Shown here: positions 34,031-38,451 of the stretch, piece by piece
Numbering within the stretch: position 1 is the stretch's first letter
How the letters are laid out: each line of letters opens with the position of its first letter
Source: an uncultured Fidelibacterota bacterium
Lineage (GTDB): Bacteria; Fidelibacterota; Marinisomatia; Marinisomatales; TCS55
NCBI GenBank assembly: GCA_913009735.1
Contig: CAJVYU010000020.1
Span: 1-38,451, forward strand
Direction of reading: 5' to 3'
DNA length: 38,451 bases
Position numbers and translations under genes: made by a program
Notes under the pieces: model-generated
What the model was told of the DNA's origin: nothing
The model's database searches: none
The model's input: the letters and a program-made list of their open reading frames with translations, nothing else

Positions 34031-34354
34031 CTATTCCTTTTCGATTATAGTCCAATTACTCACTATATAGTTTCCGGCTGATTCAACAGTCTCTATGATA
34101 CTATTTCGTGAAAGTTTAGTATGATTATATTTTACTGTAAATATTCGTGCTTCCACATCAAATGTATGTCTCTTCATCCCCTTCAGCCCATCCAGGGCCT
34201 TACCAATACTGGTGGGTCACCCCATTCATAGAATACCGTCCCGGATATCCATTCCTTCCACGTTAAAAGAAGCCAAAACATATTGGTCATTTTCCATACA
34301 GGATGTTAACACAAGAATTGCCGCTACTGCAGCTATTTTTGATAACCAAATCAT
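34031..34354 (-). CDS. Candidate selenoprotein: lipoprotein HMA domain with UxxU motif
   Basis: Reading from ATG at 34354 to TAG at 34031 gives 108 codons in one frame with two internal TGA (34226-34228 and 34217-34219, residues 43 and 46). Residues 1-19 are a lipoprotein signal ending in the lipobox LTSC. The mature part matches a heavy-metal-associated domain: FNVEGM, then U43-M-G-U46, then PTSIGKALDGLKGMKRHTFD, with the later VKYNHTKLSRNSIIETVESAG. Aligned with HMA (GMTCxxCxxSVxKAL), both TGA codons fall on the two metal-binding Cys. A seven-residue insert lies between GM and U. The ATG overlaps the upstream gene (ATGA) and the stop is 3 bases before the next, as for an intact gene. Confidence 0.72.
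34185..34216 (-). promoter_or_regulatory. Candidate bacterial SECIS hairpins after the TGA pair
   Basis: Beginning 18 nt after the second TGA is the stem GGCCC/GGGCT with loop TGGAT, whose second base is G, 23-27 nt after that TGA and 32-36 nt after the first. A smaller hairpin, ACCA/TGGT with loop GTAT, begins 16 nt after the first TGA. Both satisfy the usual bacterial SECIS rules for distance and loop G. Stems are short, so folding must be computed. Confidence 0.45.
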
Positions 34355-34884
34355 TTATTCGCTTTTAAATATGACCAAATGCGTCGGATGGGAAGATGAT
34401 CGCCAATATTCTTTCCGTAATATGCAGTATATATTGTCCCGTCAGGGTTTATTAGAAAATCCGCTGGTATCATTGAAAAAACACCTTCCATTTTTCCCGG
34501 CATAAAACCATTCCACAACGCTTTTATTACCGTGGAACCTCCCATGATATATCCCAGCCATGAAGATTCTACGCCATAGAGTTTGTATAATTTTCTTTCA
34601 TGATCCGGAATGACGGAAAATGGCAATTCACTTTTACCAACATACTTCATAATACTGTCTTTTGGAGATTCAAACACTGCAAGGATTGATAGTCCATTTT
34701 GCTTTAACTCATCATATTCCTGAAGAAGATTTTGAATACGCATATTGCATGCGGGACAGGATGCATATCGGAAGAAAGACAGCATCCATTTTTTTCCTAG
34801 ATATTTTTCAGGAGATTGCTCATTTCCAAAAATATCATTAACTACAAAACCCGGAGCAGAAATATTTGCTTTTAATCGAGACAT
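34351..34884 (-). CDS. Peroxiredoxin-like (AhpC/TSA) protein with CPAC motif
   Basis: About 177 residues. The AhpC/TSA-type thioredoxin fold starts with APGFVVNDIFG; the redox site is C43/C46 (FRYASCPACNMRI), and the final strand has FLINPDGTIYTAYYGKNIGDHL. I take the ATG at 34884 because GGAGA lies 7 bases upstream and it begins one base after the reductase stop; an ATG at 34902 would overlap it. No signal peptide is visible, so it is cytosolic unless a start was missed. It may oxidise or reduce partner thiols. The downstream selenoprotein gene overlaps it by four bases. Confidence 0.85.
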   Translation of the reverse strand: MSRLKANISAPGFVVNDIFGNEQSPEKYLGKKWMLSFFRYASCPACNMRIQNLLQEYDELKQNGLSILAVFESPKDSIMKYVGKSELPFSVIPDHERKLYKLYGVESSWLGYIMGGSTVIKALWNGFMPGKMEGVFSMIPADFLINPDGTIYTAYYGKNIGDHLPIRRIWSYLKANK

Positions 34885-34885
34885 G

Positions 34886-37015
34886 TCAACGTCTCCAACC
34901 ATGAAATTTTTCGATCCAATTTAATAGACCTTCGGGCGCGTGTGCCTTCTTCCAATTTCCGGCCAAATATTTATTCGCTTCCCCGATGGTAGGATAGGTA
35001 TGAATGGTTCCAAGAATTTTATTCAATCCTAATCCATGTTTCATGGCCAAAACAAATTCTGTAAGAATATCCCCTGCATGAGACCCAACAATCGTTGCAC
35101 CCAAAATCTTGTCTTTTCCTTTCGGGGTAATTACTTTCACGAATCCGTGGTCTTCTCCATCGGCGATGGCTCTGTCTAAATCATCCAGACCATAACGAGT
35201 TACTTCAAAATCGAGTCCTTGCTCTTCGGCTTCCTGCTCATTGATGCCAACCCGGGCCACTTCCGGATCCGTAAACGTCGTCCATGGAATAACACGATAG
35301 TCTGTTTTGAATTTTTTGAACGGACTGAACAAACTATTCACAGCTGCATACCAGGCTTGGTGTGCTGCAAAATGGGTGAATTGGTAAGGACCCGTCACGT
35401 CACCAACGGCAAAAATATTCGGATAATTTGTACGCAAGAAATCATCTGTTTCAATGGTGCCATTTTTTCTGATTTCCACACCCAGTTCTTCCAATCCAAA
35501 TCCGGTCACGTTTGCCTTTCGTCCCAATGCCATGATGATTTCATCACATTCAATATTGATTTTTTCATCCTGACAGTTACAAGTAACTACTTTGGAGCCG
35601 CCTTCGGACTGAAGCCCTTCTACCATATGCCCTGTGAGAACGGTAATTCCTTCTGCTTCAAATTTTGTCCGGACAGCCTCGCTTACCTCCAAATCTTCTT
35701 TCAGCAATAAACGGTTCATGCCTTCTAACAACGTTACTTTTGAACCGAATCGTGAAAACGCTTGCGCCAATTCGCAACCGATGGGTCCACCACCAACCAC
35801 CACTAATCGTGTTGGTAATTTCCGGATATTCCAGAGTGAATCACTGGTAAGGGGTTGGACCTCGTCCATGCCGGGAATCGACGGCATCAAAGGCCGGGCG
35901 CCTGTAGCAATAACAATATTTTTTGTTGTTAATGTTTCACCGTTTACTTCCACCCGGTAGGGATCAATAATCTTTGCTTCCCCTTCATACACATTCACAC
36001 CCAATTCCGTGTACCGTTCTACGGAATCATGGGGCTCAATTTTTTTGATTACATTTTGAACCCGGTCCATCACATTGGCAAAATCATATTCTACTTTTGT
36101 TGAGTCAAATCCCCAGTCCTTTGCACGTTTGGCATAGTGAAGCATTTTGGCAGAACGGATAAAGGCTTTACTGGGTACACATCCTGTATTCAGGCAATCG
36201 CCACCCATTTTATGTTTTTCTATCAAGGCGACTTTCGCTTTTACTGCTGCAGCGATGTAGGCCGAAACCAACCCGCCGGAACCGGCTCCGATAACGATCA
36301 TGTTATAGTCGTATGATTTGGGTTTTTTAACAGATTTGTTTAATTTCCTGTTCTTTAACCATTGAACTGCTTTTTTTGATGCAAGGGGGAATATACCTAA
36401 AAGTGCAAACGCAAAAATCATATTCAGAGATAAAATACTACCTATAGATTCCATTTTACTAATTTGCGTTCCCGCATTCACAAAAACAGCCGTACCCGGT
36501 AACATCCCAATTTGACTTACCAATGCATAAGTAAAAACGTTGATGTAAGTTTTCGCAAATGCCGCATTCACTAAAAAGAATGGAAAAACCGGACTCAACC
36601 GGGACATGAATAAAAACAAAGCGCCATCCTTATCCACGCCGTGGTTTACTTTTTTCATGACTGGTTTTAACTTTTCCTGAAACGCATTTCGAAACAAGTA
36701 ACGGCAATTAATCATCGCTAATGTTGCGCCAATAGTGCTTGCTATTGAGACAATAATGGTTCCATATAACAAACCAAAAATAGCCCCGCCAGCCAAAGTC
36801 ATTATTGTAGCTCCGGGCAGAGAAAGCATAGCAATAACAATGTAGAGTCCTGAATAGACCGAAATAGTGAAAACTTGGTTTTTACTGTAAAATTCTGCTA
36901 ATTGGGCTTGCTGTGTTTTGAGGTATTGGAAATCTAAATACTGTCCCAAATCAAAAATAAAAAAACAGGCCAGGACGGTGGCAATCAATAATAATAGAAT
37001 AATTTTCTTAATCAT
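34886..37015 (-). CDS. VTT-domain / pyridine-nucleotide disulfide oxidoreductase fusion
   Basis: A 709-residue fusion. The N-terminal half is a TVP38/TMEM64 (VTT, DedA-like) membrane domain of about 220 residues with several hydrophobic helices (FGLLYGTIIVSIASTIGATL, SRLSPVFPFFLVN). From about residue 235 a dihydrolipoamide-dehydrogenase-like domain begins (MIVIGAGSGGLVSA); its redox pair is C274/C279 (GGDCLNTGCVPSKAF), the NAD site is VVVGGGPIGCELAQAF, and the dimer interface ends in HTYPTIGEANKYL. True mercuric reductases carry a C-terminal Cys pair, absent here, and an N-terminal HMA, also absent; a separate HMA gene follows two genes later. It may recycle an envelope thiol or metal carrier. 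Confidence 0.88.
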   Translation of the reverse strand: MIKKIILLLLIATVLACFFIFDLGQYLDFQYLKTQQAQLAEFYSKNQVFTISVYSGLYIVIAMLSLPGATIMTLAGGAIFGLLYGTIIVSIASTIGATLAMINCRYLFRNAFQEKLKPVMKKVNHGVDKDGALFLFMSRLSPVFPFFLVNAAFAKTYINVFTYALVSQIGMLPGTAVFVNAGTQISKMESIGSILSLNMIFAFALLGIFPLASKKAVQWLKNRKLNKSVKKPKSYDYNMIVIGAGSGGLVSAYIAAAVKAKVALIEKHKMGGDCLNTGCVPSKAFIRSAKMLHYAKRAKDWGFDSTKVEYDFANVMDRVQNVIKKIEPHDSVERYTELGVNVYEGEAKIIDPYRVEVNGETLTTKNIVIATGARPLMPSIPGMDEVQPLTSDSLWNIRKLPTRLVVVGGGPIGCELAQAFSRFGSKVTLLEGMNRLLLKEDLEVSEAVRTKFEAEGITVLTGHMVEGLQSEGGSKVVTCNCQDEKINIECDEIIMALGRKANVTGFGLEELGVEIRKNGTIETDDFLRTNYPNIFAVGDVTGPYQFTHFAAHQAWYAAVNSLFSPFKKFKTDYRVIPWTTFTDPEVARVGINEQEAEEQGLDFEVTRYGLDDLDRAIADGEDHGFVKVITPKGKDKILGATIVGSHAGDILTEFVLAMKHGLGLNKILGTIHTYPTIGEANKYLAGNWKKAHAPEGLLNWIEKFHGWRR

Positions 37016-37038
37016 TAATTAATCTGTACGCCTCTGAA

Positions 37039-37272
37039 AGGGGTTCCTGCCCGTCCGGCAGGCGAGAAAACCCCTAATTTTTGTTGTTTACTATAATCCT
37101 CGCCATAAATGACAGGGTAATTGATATTCTTTGACATATAGTATTTATTTACTCCGTCCTTCCCGCCTGAATGGCATAGTCGGGCAGGTAGGGCGGAGTT
37201 CTGAAATCCTAATAAGATGGGATTCCCGCCTGCCCCATTTGAAAAATATTGTAGGGGGCGAGCAGGTATCCC
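37039..37272. repeat. Cluster of GC-rich palindromic repeats in a gene-free spacer
   Basis: The 295-base gap between the TPP enzyme and the VTT fusion holds three imperfect hairpins sharing a CCCGCCTGCC-type core: 37039-37075 (AGGGGTT/AACCCCT outside CCTGCC/GGCAGG), 37151-37199 (20-base arms, 16 matches) and 37219-37272 (18-base arms). The open frame at 37015-37338 across them shows no family resemblance and is probably spurious. Between them the sequence is AT-rich and unremarkable. Confidence 0.65.
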
Positions 37273-37310
37273 AATTAGACATTTAAGGAGTGAGCTCATA
37301 AAGATTTTTC

Positions 37311-38374
37311 CTAAATCAACTTCGAATCTGTTATGCATTCAACAATAAATGGCCCGGTATTTTTCAATCCTGTTTTAAATGCATCTTCCAATTCATCTTC
37401 ATTAGATACACGAATTCCATCACCACCGCAGTTTTTAGCATATTCAGCAAAATTTGGATTGGATAATGATGTATGCCACTCGTCCATTTTATCAGCCCGG
37501 AATTCCTTGGTGATTTTCCCCAATTCACTATTATTCAACAATATGAGTGTAATATCCATTCCATATTTCACTGCCGTATTGAATTCCGCCATATATTGGC
37601 CAAATCCGCCATCACCCGCAATAGCAACGACTTTCCGTCCTGTTCCGGCGGCCCAAGCGCCCATAGCGGCAGGAAATGCAAATCCGATGGACCCTAAATA
37701 ACCGGACATGAGTACAGATTGTTTTTTACACTCGAAATATCGCCCAAAGGAATAGGTATTATTCCCTACATCCACTGCAATAATAGTATCATCTGGGATT
37801 GTGCGGCTTAATACATCGAATAAGTATGCTGAATTTAATCCTTTGTCAGATGAATCATTCCGACGTCGCTCTTTTTCTATCCGCCAGTTTTTCCACCGCG
37901 ATGAAATTTCCTTTTTGACATAATCATGGGATAAAGGTTGAAAATTTGATGAATCCATCAATTGATTAATCGTAACACCGATATCCCCCCAAAGTGGTAC
38001 ATCCACCGGACGAAATTTTCCCAGCGTCATTCTGTCTCTATCCACCTGGATTGTTGGAATATAATCGGCTACGCCCGTATGGACGGAAAATGATGCTCCA
38101 AACGTAATGAGCAAGTCTGCCGTTCCCATCATAATGCTGGCCACCGGAATGCCGCTGCGGCCCAACACACCACACACCAGAGGATGGTCATCAGGGATGA
38201 GTCCTTTCGCTTTAAAGGTGGTCACGATTGGCGCTTCAACGGTTTCTGCAAAGGCCAGCAATTCATTTTCAAATCCGACAGCTCCCTTCCCGGCGATGAT
38301 ACACGGACGTTTTGATTTGTTTATCAATGCAATGGCTTTATTTATTTCATCTCTCGGCGGTGCTATTTCCGTTG
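37311..38374 (-). CDS. Thiamine-diphosphate enzyme, 5'-truncated (pyruvate oxidase/acetolactate synthase-like)
   Basis: The C-terminal about 350 residues of a large ThDP-dependent enzyme. The middle domain includes IIAGKGAVGFENELLAFAE, ADLLITFGASFS and IQVDRDRMTLG. The C-terminal ThDP domain has the GDGGFGQYMAEF...ILLNN diphosphate/Mg motif. Sequence around NNSELGKITKEFRADKM resembles pyruvate oxidase (PoxB) and acetolactate synthase relatives; I cannot decide between them without the N-terminal domain. The gene runs off the contig: its first wholly genomic codon ends at 38372, and anything before is adapter. Confidence 0.85.
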
Positions 38375-38451
38375 AGATCGGAAGAGCACACGTCTGAACT
38401 CCAGTCACATTCCTTTATCTCGTATGCCGTCTTCTGCTTGAAAAAAAAAAA
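38375..38451. other. Illumina TruSeq adapter read-through and poly-A (artefact)
   Basis: From 38375 the sequence is AGATCGGAAGAGC and the rest of the TruSeq index adapter through CCAGTCAC (38408), followed by the 8-base index ATTCCTTT (38409-38416), the P7 segment ATCTCGTATGCC...CTGCTTG (38417-38440) and 11 A. This is not genomic DNA. On the minus strand it would encode the well-known artefact peptide MTGVQTCALPI, which gives the TPP enzyme a false start at 38408. Confidence 0.99.

Noticed and set aside
34217-34228. TGA read as tryptophan or glycine (alternative code)
   Set aside because: TGA clearly ends several genes in this window, including 34351, 34886 and 9922-9924, and standard stops fit all others.
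34031-34354. Frameshifted pseudogene explanation
   Set aside because: A detour frame (YEWGDP) could be read across the gap, but the start frame and end frame are the same and total length is a multiple of three, so two compensating errors would be needed. The two TGA at aligned Cys positions are simpler.
34886-37015. Mercuric reductase (merA)
   Set aside because: It lacks the C-terminal Cys pair and N-terminal HMA domain, and no mer regulators or transporters are near; the VTT fusion is a different architecture.
37015-37338. 107-codon open frame on the minus strand across the palindromic spacer
   Set aside because: Its sequence is mostly translated palindrome (GAGGNP, SPAGRAGTPFRG) with no family resemblance and a poor start.

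Overview
The window is an AT-rich bacterial contig, most likely assembled from a metagenome. An unremoved Illumina TruSeq adapter with index and poly-A forms its last 77 bases. Gene content (TrkAH, MurA, RecN, SecG, methylmalonyl-CoA epimerase, a receiver plus PEP-synthase-N fusion, a VTT plus disulfide-reductase fusion) and weak Shine-Dalgarno use fit the FCB assemblage, perhaps Marinimicrobia. That placement is inference; there is no rRNA here to test it.

Layout. From 1 to 2.5 kb, plus-strand genes encode a divergent DASS-type anion transporter, a small membrane protein and a GFA-fold zinc protein. A DUF559 endonuclease cassette bounded by inverted hairpin arms follows (2.5-3.0 kb). From 3.0 to 9.1 kb on the minus strand lie an ABC exporter pair, a deoxyribosyltransferase-like protein, alanine racemase and DNA polymerase I. 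From 9.27 to 9.92 kb there is a type II toxin-antitoxin pair whose RelE toxin is split by a 160-bp MITE-like insertion. From 9.97 to 25.4 kb a long, tightly packed minus-strand housekeeping run covers comF-pgk-tpiA-secG-tRNA-Leu-TPR-HAD-acpS-nnr-vanZ-recN-murA-trkA-trkH-crotonase-dipeptide epimerase-mce. A plus-strand 996-residue receiver/PEP-binding protein and glutamate dehydrogenase converge on a bidirectional terminator at 28.5 kb. From 30 to 33 kb come a tRNA-Met, VapBC, REP-like repeats, a second NAD(P)HX epimerase, a periplasmic thioredoxin-like protein and a second RelE-type module.

The most interesting region is 32.9-37.0 kb: a minus-strand operon of a VTT-membrane/disulfide-reductase fusion, a CxxC peroxiredoxin-like protein, a lipoprotein heavy-metal-associated (HMA) domain protein and a CxxC thioredoxin-reductase-like flavoprotein. 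The HMA gene is invisible to ordinary ORF calling because it has two in-frame TGA codons, and these fall exactly where the HMA CxxC metal-binding cysteines should be. Its frame, overlaps and length are otherwise intact and SECIS-like hairpins follow. I therefore read it as a UxxU selenoprotein, probably part of an envelope metal/thiol redox relay.

The window ends in a 5'-truncated thiamine-diphosphate enzyme (pyruvate oxidase/acetolactate synthase-like), whose apparent N-terminus is translated adapter.
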